Shown here piece after piece: positions 1 through 11,824 of a DNA stretch of 64,000 nt. The stretch spans positions 87,444,817 through 87,508,816 of the forward strand of contig NC_134702.1 of NCBI RefSeq assembly GCF_043290135.1, given 5' to 3'. The DNA is from Rhipicephalus microplus. Its lineage: Eukaryota > Arthropoda > Arachnida > Ixodida > Ixodidae. Position 1 is the first letter of the stretch. Each line of letters opens with the position of its first letter. Made by a program: the position numbers and the translations under genes. The notes under the pieces are model-generated. The model saw only the letters and a list, made by a program, of their open reading frames with translations. It did no database searches and was not told where the DNA came from.

Positions 1-66
1 CTGGGATTTGAACCACGGACCTCTTGCATGCGAGGCAGATGCTCTAACCACTATGCCATCGCCGCA
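1..66 (-). repeat. tRNA-like sequence (tRNA gene edge, pseudogene or SINE head)
   Basis: Read on the minus strand the segment has an A-box-like stretch (TGGCATAGTGG, then TTAGAGCA) and a perfect B box (GGTTCAAATCC) at tRNA spacing. The acceptor stem cannot be judged because the window starts inside it. A true tRNA gene, a pseudogene or the head of a tRNA-derived SINE are all possible. Confidence 0.45.
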
Positions 67-1110
67 CTTCTTTATATATAAAATATAAAACTCTAAACGT
101 GGCATATTGACTTACGCTAATAAAAAAACGTTCTTCCTTGTTTAGCAGAGTAGGATAATGAGTTATATAACAACCGAACTTTTATTAGGCAGACTTTTTT
201 AGTGCTTTCTGACGCAACATAACAGATTTGCTTCGTATACCTCCCGTCACTTCACTGCTTGAAAGATTATTTGGTCTATACGCTTCTAAAGGCAATTGCA
301 TTTCCTTCTTTTCAGAAACTGAGGAATGGCCAGCCGGAGGCGACTTCTAATGATAAGCGTGAACAGAGAACCTCGCATTTGAGCAATAAAGCGCAGAATC
401 TGATTTGCTGTGTGGTTTTTTACATATACGGCTGTGATATTATAAAAGACATGAGGACATGTTGCATCCAATCACCAAAGAAAATTATCATATATTTTGT
501 GCAGTTTGTGGGTTCGCAAAGACGCTTTGATTTTCTGTATGAAGCAGGGTGGGCAAATGGTGGTGCAATACTGTAAGGTATCCGCATATTCTTAACCATT
601 CCTTTGCCCGAACATTCCTTCCCCCGACCATTCCTTTGCCCGAACATTCTACTTGACAATGGCTTCGTGAAAACAATAACCTAAGCTAAATGTTATGTAA
701 CAAAGTTTTTCAGCAAATATAACATGTTGGCAGTAAGTGTGAACTTTAGTAACAATCTGTTTCGCCTTTACTCAAGCGCTATCCGCTTTCTGCACATGTT
801 TTATATGTATAAATGTGTGCTATATGATTGATATTTCATAATGCATGGTAGCAGGCAAAAGCATCAGGCGATGGAGCGAGAAGGAAGCGTTGTAGACGGG
901 TTTATTTTATATAATTTTATCTACCTAAATTACCTTGAGCTGAAGATGAGACAGAGGGATCAGGATTGGCACATTCCAAAAAAATTGCATCATTAAGTTC
1001 AAATGTAATTACCAATCAAACATATTTTGCACATTCAAGCAGGTGAACAAAGCTCAAGGTCAGTAGACATGCAAATATGATAGCAGCCTGGCAATGCACG
1101 AAATAAAAAA
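66..1110. other. AT-rich spacer with a 23-bp direct repeat
   Basis: No gene is recognised. The only local structure is a 23-bp direct repeat (accattcctttgcccgaaca..., at 595-617 and 627-649) separated by 9 bp. Short open frames here have no recognisable composition. Confidence 0.5.
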
Positions 1111-1822
1111 AATTACGGCATATTCACGGGGTGAATGATGATGAATGGGTGAAGCTCCGGAGGGATTCATTGGTAAACTGTGAATCTTCCGTGTAATTCG
1201 CCCAGTCGATCATCATGTAGAGACGTGAGAAACGCTGTGTGTGTATATACACAAATCAACTTTTATTTGTTCTTAGACGATGGATGGCTTGCGATGTCCC
1301 TTGCCTCGCGCGCTCGCACATCGGGATTCTGTCTGCGAGCGCGCGCTGCTGCCGCCTTGCGCTCTCTCCGCTGTGCAGCCTTATCCATCCGGCGACTCCG
1401 AGCGCGCGCCAACAGCGAACGGATTTTATTACAACGTTCCCCCTAGCGTACGTCGCCGCACTAAATCGAACGATTGCCTTCAACCAATGACACGCGCCAT
1501 ATGTGACATCATTACTATTTTATAAGATCTCGCGTCTTTCATCAACTACAAGTACCGCTTTCTAGTTTATAACATCTTGCATCTTTTCATCATCAGCTAC
1601 AAGTACCACCATCTAGTAAACACTACAAGAACTAAACGAGAGGCGGCTACATACAGGAGACGGTACCGCCATCTAGTGAACACTGCAAGAACTAAACTAG
1701 AGGTGGCTACATACAGGGGACGGTACCGCCATCTAGTGAAGCCTGCAAGAACTAAACTAGAGGTGGCTACAAACAGGCTACAGGGGACGCACAGCCCACG
1801 CCCTAAGGAGCTTCGCCCCTAA
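1111..1822 (+). mobile_element. Tick repeat element X with imperfect terminal inverted repeats and three 60-bp tandem units
   Basis: The left end has gggtgaagctccggaggg (1147-1164). The right end has ccctaaggagcttcgccc (1801-1818), close to its reverse complement, so the unit has short inverted ends. Between about 1602 and 1780 three copies of a 60-bp unit (core gtaccgccatctagtgaac) follow each other in exact register. The first 286 bp recur in inverted orientation at 2277-2562. A diverged relative sits at 39763-40406. No transposase is visible, so this would be a non-autonomous element of unknown class. Confidence 0.6.
1602..1780 (+). repeat. 3 x 60-bp tandem repeat inside element X
   Basis: Three consecutive 60-bp units each contain accRccatctagt, gcaagaactaaac and gaggYggctac, with a few substitutions. 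The second and third are the most alike. Confidence 0.85.
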
Positions 1823-1844
1823 AACATTGTACTACACTGCCTTC

Positions 1845-2258
1845 ACAATTACGTACCAGTAAAAACAAAAAGAACTAATAAGCATAACCCACGGATAACG
1901 CGAGACGTTATTCATGCCAAACGCAGGGTTAAAAGACTTAGGAAATCGCTAAAGCATAAACCTAATCCTTCTAGGAATTCACTTTGCACTGCCATAGTTC
2001 AAATGAAATCTAAAATTAAGATGGCGAAATGTCACTATTTTAAAAACGTTCTATCGAGCTTTATTCAAAACGCGCCAAAAAATTCTGGGATTATCTTAAC
2101 CCTAAAAAACGTACTGACAAACCGATCACGGGAACAAACCGCACAACAGCAGAGTCCTTAAACACGTACTTTACATCTGTTTTCACTATCGATGACGGTA
2201 AACTACCCCATATTGACTCATGTGACGAAAATCACCTCGAATCAGTCTCTGTAACTGA
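1845..2258 (+). pseudogene. CR1-like LINE fragment: linker between endonuclease and reverse transcriptase
   Basis: Plus-strand translation from about 1845 gives a basic linker (VPVKTKRTNKHNPRITRDV, then AKRRVKRLRK) and, after a frameshift near 2076, FWDYLNPKK and a segment containing ESLNTYFTSVFTIDD. This is the usual connection between the endonuclease and reverse transcriptase of CR1/L2-type LINEs. It starts right after the end of element X. The endonuclease piece at 2564-3370 points the other way, although both appear to be parts of one LINE. The reverse transcriptase itself is absent. Confidence 0.7.
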
Positions 2259-2295
2259 AGCCTTATCCATCCGGAGTCGCCGGATGGATAAGGCT
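2259..2295. repeat. Perfect 16-bp stem hairpin at a rearrangement junction
   Basis: agccttatccatccgg (2259-2274) and its exact reverse complement (2280-2295) flank a 5-nt loop. The hairpin lies where the inverted copy of element X meets the LINE linker, suggesting a snap-back or template-switch junction. Confidence 0.9.
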
Positions 2296-2562
2296 GCACA
2301 GCGGAGAGAGCGCAAGGCGGCAGCAGCTCGCGCTCGCAGACAGAATCCCGATGGGCGAGCGCGCGAGGCAAGGGACATCGCAAGCCATCCATCGTCTATG
2401 AACAAATAAAAGTTGATTTGTGTATATACACACACAGCGTTCTTCACGTCTTTACATGATGATCGACTGGGCGAATTACACGGAAGATTCACAGTTTACC
2501 GATGAATCCCTCCGGAGCTTCGCCCATTCATCATCATTCACCCCGTGAATATGCCGTAATTT
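2277..2562 (-). mobile_element. Truncated inverted copy of element X
   Basis: The reverse complement matches 1111-1397 almost base for base, with about a dozen differences by eye. The tandem-repeat half and the right end are missing. Together with the left copy it makes an inverted repeat with arms of about 286 bp. The outer boundary abuts the LINE endonuclease fragment. Confidence 0.85.
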
Positions 2563-2563
2563 T

Positions 2564-3370
2564 TTAAAATAATTGCCACACTGTATCTATATCGGCGGAG
2601 GGATGACCCGAATCATTTACGAATGACTCTAATTGAAAGGAAAGATAATCAATTATAGTTTTATTGTCAGCGTTTACGAAGTCCGCTAATGTGGTCCGTG
2701 ATACTGAATCAGTTTTACTTCTTTGAATGTGGGAGGTACATAGAACTAGTTTGTGGTCTGATATACCGGTCATTATTTCAATTTTAGAGTCATGTGTTGG
2801 GAAATGGTCGCTTGTAAAAATCAGGTCAAGTATGTTTGATTTCGTTCCTTGAACACGTGTTGGCTCTTTCACGATCTGGCTGAGGTTAAAAGACAACATT
2901 AAATCAAAAAGTATATCCGAGCGTGCGCATTGGACTCGTAATATTTCCCAGTTAATAGTCGGGAGATTGAAATCCCCCAACAAGATAACCCTTGCACCAG
3001 CAACATGTCGTTGCATGTAGCCATGCAGGGCTTGCAAACTATCTGTTCCGGAATTGGGGCTTAGATAAACACATCCTACAACAACGTTACGTGAACCAAA
3101 CATCAGTTTACAGAATATTGCCTCTACATCGAAAGCTTCAGGCATAACAGTGTAAGGTATTTTTTTGTTAATAAGGATGGCCACGCCTCCTCCACGTGTT
3201 GCTCTATCTTTCCGTACGATAACATAGCCGGGCGGTGTAATTTCAAAATTCCTAACGTCATGTGTGAGCCATGTTTCGGTTATTGCTAAGAAGTCGAGTT
3301 TCATGCAAAGCAATAACGATTAAACAGCCTCGGATTTATTTAGAATGCTTCGTGCGGTCACATTGGCGAA
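2564..3370 (-). pseudogene. CR1-like LINE ORF2 fragment: apurinic/apyrimidinic-type endonuclease
   Basis: The minus-strand frame encodes an exonuclease-endonuclease-phosphatase domain of a non-LTR retrotransposon, which nicks target DNA to prime reverse transcription. Visible motifs in order are ITETWL, GGGVAIL, the catalytic LLGDFNLPTINW and the terminal ISDHKLVLC. The same frame continues upstream to an ARSILNKSEA-like start but holds an in-frame TAA at 3320-3322. The domain ends at element X, with no linker or reverse transcriptase on this strand. This is a dead remnant. Confidence 0.85.
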
Positions 3371-3372
3371 GA

Positions 3373-3670
3373 CTATGGTTTGGCGGGTTGATTTGGGTGC
3401 CGAGGGCGTAGTGACGGTGCTTCGACTCGCTGCTTTTTTTTTTCAATTGAAGAAGCACTCGAGTTGTTACGTACAGCAACTTTGTCTTTTTTTGCATCAT
3501 CCCATTGGTACCAGACATTGTTTATTCGTACTTTATCATAGACTAGTGAAACTTTGTCCCATGATTCTTTGTTAGCCTTTGCACGGTTCCACAAGTTTCT
3601 TCTTAAGTCCCGTACCCACACCAAGAAATCTTCGCTAACCGATAAGTCTGTCACCACTAGTAACATATGG
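3373..3670 (-). pseudogene. LINE ORF1 C-terminal fragment
   Basis: The minus-strand frame gives WVRDLRRNLWNRAKANK followed by SWDKVSLVYDKVRINNVWY, the conserved C-terminal region of ORF1 proteins in CR1-like LINEs. It lies just upstream of the endonuclease on the same strand, as expected for ORF1-ORF2 order. The N-terminal part, including any zinc knuckles, is missing. The fragment stops at the GATA-repeat element. Confidence 0.65.
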
Positions 3671-3675
3671 TGGTC

Positions 3676-4008
<333 letters not shown>

Positions 4009-4301
4009 ACCGAAGCCTGGTTCTCATTACAAACTAGTGCACTGTGTTCTTTGGTAGGGAAGCAATAGCATACGGGAGATTTCTCATTAAAGCCTAAAAG
4101 CTTTTTTTTTGTGATAACTGGAAGGCTGCAGTGTGATTGGATTAGCTGAGGTGGAGCTTCTGAGTAGGTAGACGTTTATTTTGGAAAGTAAATCGTATTG
4201 TACCAAAGTGTAATTACAGAGCACAAGCTAACGGAATATACTAAGATTTCGTACACACGTAACACAATACACATGTAACGTAATGCAGTGGCTGCACAAA
4301 T

Positions 4302-4936
4302 GTCTTACGGAGGAAGCTGCTGTAGCCCAGGCCACTGAGGCCGTATCTGTAGCTTAGACCGTAGCTTTCGAGTCCACAGCCGTAAGCAGCAAGACCGCAG
4401 CCAAGATCATAGCCAAAGCTGGGAGCATGATGCCTGGTTGGCGCTGAAGCAAGTGGTGCGTAGTAGGCAGCGTGAAATATGGGAGTATCCAAACGGGTAG
4501 CCAGCGTATCCGGCAAAGACACAAGTTGCCCGAGCAAGGAGAAGGCAGGCATAATTCTGCTAGTAAAAATAAATATCATTCTTTGCGTTACGTGGATCTT
4601 CATATTGATCTCTTGTAGAAGTATATAACGTTTAGTAAAACAAACTGAATAAAATACAACCATTACTGAGCTTTCTAGAAACTTGTTGTAGTTTTATTTT
4701 GGGGCAATATAATAATTTTCTTGTATTTTTTGTCCCATAAAATATCGATGGAAAGCAATGCGCACTCGCTGTGTTCAAGATACTGTAATTTACTTCAGTA
4801 TTCATGACACTCTTTAAATTTTTCGTGCCCTTTTGTTGAAAATGTATGCTCTCTTGAGCTTTGAATGGTGACCAGTAGACTACGATGATTTAGAGCTAAA
4901 GCTACTCACTCTTGCAAAGGAACAAAATATTACCAT
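4302..4936 (-). pseudogene. Locus A: Gly/Tyr-rich secreted cuticle-like protein, frameshifted
   Basis: Exon 1 ends with ATG|gtaata (4936-4934). Exon 2 starts at 4556 after a cag acceptor and begins NYACLLLARATCVFAGYAGY, a signal peptide running into the family GY motif. That frame reaches a stop after about 50 residues. The expected Gly/Tyr tail (SFGYDLGCGL, ESYGLSYRYGLSGLGYSSFL) appears in the neighbouring frame, so a net one-base shift lies near 4475-4500. The usual Lys-Lys ending and lone-T donor are not recognisable. I call it a pseudogene; a sequencing error is the alternative. Confidence 0.65.
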
Positions 4937-5000
4937 AGTGGAATGTGTCCTAGTGGCTCTGAAGATGAGCTATACTCATGTATCTAATGATATTGCTGCC

Positions 5001-5008
5001 ATTTTATA
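5001..5008 (-). promoter_or_regulatory. TATA box of locus A
   Basis: TATAAAAT on the minus strand lies 72 nt upstream of the isolated ATG exon at 4936, similar to the spacing at the other family loci. Confidence 0.5.
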
Positions 5009-5010
5009 TG

Positions 5011-6418
5011 CTGAGACAAATCACTGAAATCAGGGATGATTTGCATGCATCCCAGCCTTTTCCTGAAAAGTGTATATTTGACCTGACGCAAGTGCCTATT
5101 TAGACTAACGTTATGAAACAACATGGCTTGATGTTTGTTCACACTAAATTGTCCTTGACACCGACTATATATACATGGCGTATTAGAGTGACAATTGCAG
5201 CTGATGGATGTGAATACACACGAATGTTTCATTACGCGGTGAATATGAATATTCTTGAACTCGCGTTCTCGCTAGACACGAGACACTTGCAACAAGATGT
5301 TGAGAGGTAGTCAGAGTCAGCAGAACGTTTTTTACGCAACGCCTGTACGTGTCCAGGTACACTTTTCTAAAGCCGACTTCGCCCCGGAATTCAAACCATC
5401 CACGGTATCCGTATGATTGGCACGTTTCGACGCTGATTATGGTTTCTGGGCAACTAAAACTTCCGACAGTAACGGCCCACAATACTGATCACAACGTGTG
5501 CCATGCAAGAAGGATAATAAGCAGATACATAGAATCTTACGGCAAATCTTCATTGGAAGTGTGTCCAAGTGTGCTTACGGCCGACTTTTTTGTTTTGTTT
5601 CTGCTCGACTATCACTATTATTCATTGCATGCCACAAATAAAACCTAAATGATATACTCGCACAATATTGTTGTCACAGTGCGAAATCCAATATTCCAGT
5701 AAGCACCCTCACGGGGTCTTGGTTTCTCGTGTTTTGAAAAATAAAAATGAGTTGTATTGAAAGGAAAAAAAGTATATCTCGTACTTGCATCTTTCGAAAC
5801 AAAGGTGCGTTTACTCTTTGATCAAGGTGAACTGTGCTTACTTAATATGAAAGCCATCGTATGGATGTGAAGTTACACATGCAGTAAATATGAACATTTT
5901 TAAACTGGGGTTGTCACTGGAGCCAACGCCTTGTCAACTGAGATTGTCTATATCAAAGCTGAAACACGGTGAGCATTCAAGGAATACGAGACCCCTTTTA
6001 GAAACACATACTACTGTCTCCAGCGACAGCCTCATCGACCAGCTTATGCATGCATCCAAATATCCAGGAGCCTTAAAAACGCTCCAATGAGCTTAACACG
6101 TTATTTGTAAAACCTGTAGGAACGCCACTAAACGAAATACTCTGCGGTGAAGACGTGACCAGTATAAATTACAGAAGCGAGATAGGCATATCCAGTGGCC
6201 TAAACTGTGTCAACATCCCAGTTCAATGCAAACCAAAGCAAGCATTAGACCATCGTAAACTTCTAACGCGTTTTCTGCGCGTGAAACGATTCGTACCGCA
6301 GCAATTTCATAAAAAAGGGGGTTCGATTCTTATACTATATTTAAACTTCTAGATAGCTATCACATTGAAACCTGTTGGGGGCTTTTACAGTAGTGCGATG
6401 TTCGACGATGGATGAAGT
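5011..6418. other. Spacer without recognisable features
   Basis: AT-rich sequence between divergently arranged loci A and B. Several short open frames exist but none shows a known motif or coding-like composition. Confidence 0.5.
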
Positions 6419-6420
6419 AG

Positions 6421-6429
6421 TATAAAAGG
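6421..6429 (+). promoter_or_regulatory. TATA box of locus B
   Basis: TATAAAAGG lies 73 nt before the ATG at 6494. An initiator-like agcagtct follows about 36 nt downstream, the same motif seen at loci D and F. Confidence 0.7.
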
Positions 6430-6493
6430 ACTGCAAGCGTAATAACACTATCATAAGCAGTCTCGTCTCCAAAACACGCCCCTTTACTCAATC

Positions 6494-7304
6494 ATGGTAA
6501 GGCAATTCTTTTTATGTAGTTGATATAATTCAGCTTTTTTGCTAGACACGTTCTGGAAATGATTTGCTTGTTATTCTAGGCCTCACAACCACTTATTTAT
6601 GCGCCAGTGGGGCAACAATTTCCTTTACTTGTGTGTATTATTTCATGCTTACACATTCCTAGGTGGCAGTATAAGCTTAGGTCATTGCGTGGGCGTGTTA
6701 GTGTGGGTTTCATTGGCAATACCAATTTCGGGCATAAAGAAATTCAGAGAATTCGAATAATGCAACACAACCTCTATAGTGAATTGTTCAGTAGCTGCAT
6801 AGCTCGATAGTACTCTGTATATGAAAAGGGACCTTACTGGGAGCAGTAGGTACAGACGCATAGAGAAAAAAAAGAGGATCTGTTGCTTTTATTGCTGAGA
6901 TAAAAACTTGTTCAGTAACGAATGCTTCATTTGACGCTTTATTGTTTATTGTGTTATCTTACAAGTGTCTCAGCCTTTTTCCTACCCCTTTCGATCCCAA
7001 TGTAATATGTCACACCTTTCTGACCAACGCTGGCATGGACATTTACACCATCAACCCGCTGTTTGTTACACCCGTGTTCATGACAAAAAATATTAAATTG
7101 CAGATCCGCTCTTGCATCCTCCTGTGTCTGGCCAGTTTTGCCTTTGCAGCCTTTGTCGGCTTTCCCTTCGGCCACCCACTGGCCACGCCAGCGTATTCCG
7201 TTTACCACAATCAACTGGCATCGACATCTACTGTGCATCACCTCCCGGCTTTTCATCGCGGCCTCAGATACGGAGTGCCAGCTTTCGGCGTCTACTTTGG
7301 GTAG
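6494..7304 (+). CDS. Locus B: short secreted cuticle-like protein (67 aa, two coding exons)
   Basis: Exon 1 is 5' leader plus ATG (6494-6496), followed directly by a gtaagg donor. Exon 2 starts at 7104 after ttgcag. The protein is Met plus 66 residues, beginning IRSCILLCLASFAFA, a clear signal peptide, then FVGFPFGHP, a His/Tyr-rich middle and FGVYFG, with TAG at 7302-7304. It is shorter than its relatives and lacks the Gly-Tyr tail ending in Lys-Lys-Cys. Because the promoter, splice sites and frame are all intact I treat it as a real though perhaps shortened gene. The product is probably extracellular and the exact role is unknown. AATAAA at 7762-7767 could serve as polyadenylation signal. 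Confidence 0.65.
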
Positions 7305-9694
7305 CTGAAGTCTAAGCCACGTATGCGGTGCTCGTGTTCTCGGCCACCCAGTGCTCCTCTGAAAGACAAGTGATTGACTTTAATTTCTTACCTCTTGGAA
7401 AGAGAATAAGTGGTTTTTAAAATCTCCAACTAAAGCACTCGTAACAACTTCTATCATGTGCTCAGATAGGAGCGCTGGTTTTCCTTACCACCTTAATTAT
7501 GCAGCTATTTTCAGCTCTGATAACTGGGTTAGCACTTATTTTACATATTTTTGTCGTCCTTCAGCAAAAACACCTTCGTATATTTTGGAGCTGCTCGGGG
7601 TTACCTGTCATTGTTATGAAACACTAATATGCATAAATCTAAAGCAATGTGACGCAGTCTCGGAAGATAACAGTGCTTTGCGATGCTTGCACCAGACAGT
7701 GGAAGTTGTAAAATAATATGTATACGTAAGGTAGGTAGTATACACGGAGCCGAACCACGAGAATAAAGTAATCAGAAAAGTAAGGATGGGATGGAGTCCA
7801 TTCGGGAAGCATTCCCACATTATGAATGGTACTCTACCACTATTACTCAAGAAGAAGGTATAACGGCTGCATCTCACCAGTACTGACCTACGTAGGGTTC
7901 AACACCAGTTGAGGACAACGCAGCGAGTGATGGAAATGAAAATGAAAGCAACCTTAAGAGTCAGGAATAGAGCACGTGGGTGAAAGAACAGATGGGGGTT
8001 AAGGATATCATTGTTGACATAAGGAAGAAGAAATAGACATAGGTACGCACGAATATAATGCGTAGGCAGGATAACCGTTCGTCAATAATGCCAAGTGACT
8101 AAGTTCCAAAAAAAAAATGCGTGAGATGGAGACAGAAAATTAGGTGAACGGACAAGATTATTCAGTCTGCAGGTACGTGGCCACTGAAAACACTTGACTG
8201 GTTTGATTGGAAAAACATAGCACAGCCATTTGCCCTGCAGAGGACGTGTTTAGACTGATGGTGTTAGTGTGGAATATGAAAACGAAAGCACAGAGTTTGA
8301 ATCTCTTTACTGCAAGATTTTCATGCTCCGGAAAAATGAAGTTCCCGGCTTCTCGTTGATGAATTTATAAAAAACAATGAGGGTGTTGAGTAAGGGTCGT
8401 AAGGGTTTCTAGACTGGCAACAGGGCTCGTCACCAATATAATTCTTCCGCAACAGGTGAGGAATGTTCACAAAATGTTTTGTGCTTTCATACGTGCTGGT
8501 AAATACAGAGACAGCACATCATTACACGATACAGAAACTACAATTGGGACGAGACACCATAGTAGAAGTGGAATGTTCAAGTAGATGTCGACAGCTCTGT
8601 AAAACACGCTCTTTCTTAACGCTATAAATTTTACTTAAAAACTTGCGAGTAAGGAAGCCAAAACAAACTAAACTGCGGTTTATATAACCGAGAGTCTGAC
8701 CAAACCAACATTTTCAATACAAGTTCTCACAAAATTTAGGGCTGAAATCAAGTTATCCTTCATTGGTGGGTCATTCCTTATCTTCGGTGATCGGACGAGA
8801 ACTGGCGCATCTGGGTCATTCCTATTGAACGTTCCAGCCCGGAATTCAATCACCAGTGATACTACTCAAACAAAACATTGAGCGGGAGATAACTAACTGC
8901 ATGAGGGCGATTTTAGTGAAATATGTTTGACCAAAAATTGGCTTGTTCTGGCGAAAAGCATAAGTTAGGTTGGGATAAGTTGTATGTAGTCTGCCTGTTG
9001 ACGTTGTATAGGAACACATTACGTTGTATAAGGACACATTCTGTTTTAGAACATTCTATTCTCATATTTTGTTCTTGTGATGTCACAAACCATATATTAC
9101 TTTTTTTACGTACATTGGCTTAGCAGAGACGCAAAAAAAGATGCAACTTCTGAAAGTTTTGTGAAACAGCCACATTGTCTTAGCCGCAATTTATTTTCTT
9201 TTTTTACTACTCGACAGGGTATCACCTAAATATTTTTAGTGAATGTTAATAAACTCGTATTGAGATAAAAGCATGAAAAGTATGAAAAATCACCTTTTTA
9301 AGAAGGTCCATTAGTACCCTATATATCTAGCATCAAAAATAATTATCAAGAGGAATAGCCACTGAAATATATCGCATGACTCATACGCTGTAACATTGTC
9401 TCTTCTGTGCTGAAAACTTTTATTCACAGAATTTTGGTTTATGTGAATAAATATAATTCGTGCTTACAACTTGCCCGACGCTCATAAAAGGAAGCCCTTC
9501 CCATGGTTTTAGGCAAATCTTCCGATTTGTTGATAGTTTTTGATAGAGGTTTGTTACTTTAGACATCGTTGGTTTATTTGACCTAGTAGCCATGATGGCG
9601 AGCGACTCAACGTCGCGGTTTCTAGCGGCGCTAACAGTACCAGGTTCAAATTGAATATACGGCCACTTGCGGGGTTAAATAGAGTAACAATCCC
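7305..9694. other. Spacer without recognisable features
   Basis: Contains the possible 3' untranslated region of locus B up to about 7790. Beyond that it is AT-rich with no protein motif, RNA gene or repeat that I can name. Confidence 0.45.
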
Positions 9695-11757
9695 ACACTT
9701 CTTGTGCAGGAGAGTGGAGTAGGCCAGACCGCCGAGATTATTTCCGGTGCTCATGCCATAGCTTCCTAGTCTGTAGCCTTAGGAGGGCACACCATGGCAA
9801 AGTTCATACGCATATAAAGACAGAGAAGAGAGAGTAGCTTGGTATTTACCATAAGTGGCAGGAGCTGTAGCAGTGTAGCCATAGGGATAGCCGGAATAGA
9901 CAGCGATTACGGGGTTAGCCAGGGCCAGCATAACAGACGCACGCACCTATAAGCACAGTAAAAGAAGTGGTAACAATATGAACCTAGTCGTTTGATCATA
10001 CTTTGTGGTCAGAATATTTAGTACTAGATTAAACTGCATAAAAACACGAGCCCAGTGCGTGGCGAAAATATAGGTATACAACTATGCGTATCACAAGCTT
10101 TTGTTAACTATGAATATTCTGTAGCGTATTCATGAGACAACAGTTTCACTTTATTATACTACACGATTCCCATCTATTACTTGTCTTCTGCACGCTGTTC
10201 CCAACTGCCCTGCATGGCTTTTCACGATGCGTTTTATAAATATACACTCGCACATTTATTTTGCTTCTAAATCACGCTTTAGTATTCAAAAAGTATTCGA
10301 GTGAAGGCTGGTTAATTCATCCTTCATTAGAATGGAAAATATCCCCCTAATACCTGATAAACCAACTATGGAACGTGTCACGGAAGTAATTAACTGATGT
10401 ATATTACGTCGGTGCGCTTTCACATTCTTGACGAATACGCAAATTTAGCACTCATTATGCATAAGATCAGTGTAAAGGCATCAATTTTTGTCATTTGTGG
10501 CTTCGTTCACAATGTGAGCATGGATCAAGACCCACTTTTTCCTAACGCGAAACGTTCTATGCAGTTTTCTTATTACGTCACAGCCGGCACGACCTTGTGC
10601 ACGTGAGAATACATTTGGGCGGGAAAATCAACACCTCCTGATTGTTCGTACATCTTGATGGAACAAGCGAAGTTCATGCTAGCCTGTGGATAGGTGCTCG
10701 AGCTCTTCATCTTCAAAAGGCCTCACTCTTTTTCAGTTTGGCGCTATTGCACATATATAGTGCTAAGTAAAAAAAAAAGAAACAAAGCGGAGCCACAGCA
10801 GGCCTCATCGGCTGTGTGCGAAACTGAGGCTATTAACGATGCGGTCATCATATAGTGCACACGGTTCAGAAGGCACTCGCATGGCCTACGCTCTGTGAGG
10901 CAAAACGAAAACGCCGGGAACTGCAGTTGCTGCTAAATAAATGTGTCTTGCTAATGAACAATCATGGATGACAAGTACGCGGTTCTGAAGGTTGGCAGAC
11001 AGAACGAGACTGAACAAAATTTTTTGCCACTTTAACTATATTTGCAATCGACGAGCTTGAACCTGACGCAACATATTTCACGTGCACTGAGTAGAAAAGA
11101 ATATAAAAAGTTTTCCACCGTCGCTGAAGCCTCGTTGTAGCCTTGGTCGCCTAAGACGGGATTTTCGAAATCGCGACTACACCTTTCTTCAATAACCGAG
11201 GTTGTTTCGGCAGTGAAGGAATGCTAATTTCACTCCTTTGGTGTGCACATTTGCGGCGAATTCTTTTCGACATGCTCCAAGGATTGGTGGAATTAACCTG
11301 GGTCCTGCCAAATACAACCATAGCAAGTAGGATTCGCTGCAAATAAACAATATGAGTGCTTACCAGAACCAGAGAACGTCGTTTCAATTATGCGGATTTC
11401 CAAGTTACACAGGACCGAATAAACAAGTGCTCAATGTATTTTCTTTGAGCGCGGCGAACTTTTGTTTCACTGTAAACATACCGTGTTCAAGACTTATAAG
11501 GGCTACATTCTAAAACATATCAAATTCCTCATTTCCTAACGTCTCGGAATAATTAGTGTTTCTTTCTGCTGTATTTTGTTTTCCTTTGAAAAGCCAGAAG
11601 ATGCTTTTGGAATGAGAAATATTGCCGATTTTGCGCGGCATACTTTACAACAATATACAAGCTTTTCGCAAGTGGGAAACGAAAATGGCATATGCATATA
11701 GTAGCTCGCAATAAAGCTTACGCACAATTTACGGTAGAAGTGCTATGCTATTACCAT
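9695..11757 (-). pseudogene. Locus C': Gly/Tyr-rich cuticle-like protein with an in-frame stop
   Basis: Exon 1 ends ATG|gtaata at 11757-11755. Exon 2 starts at 9946 after a tag acceptor and reads VRASVMLALANPVIAVYSGY, then PYGYTATAPATYGKY, and later GYRLGSYGMSTGNNLGGLAY and HKKC, all in one frame. One TAA interrupts it at the residue before GYRLGSYG. The signal peptide core is weakened by a Pro. The donor after Lys-Lys-T is gtggga rather than gtgagt. The promoter (TATA plus a TCAGT initiator) is still well formed, so decay seems confined to the coding part. Confidence 0.7.
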
Positions 11758-11814
11758 GGTGGAAAATAACAATGATGTTCACAGCAGACACTGACTATTG
11801 TGACTAAACGACAA

Positions 11815-11824
11815 CCCTTTTATA
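11815..11824 (-). promoter_or_regulatory. TATA box of locus C'
   Basis: TATAAAAGGG on the minus strand is followed about 30 nt downstream by a TCAGT arthropod-type initiator and then by the isolated ATG exon at 11757. Confidence 0.7.
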
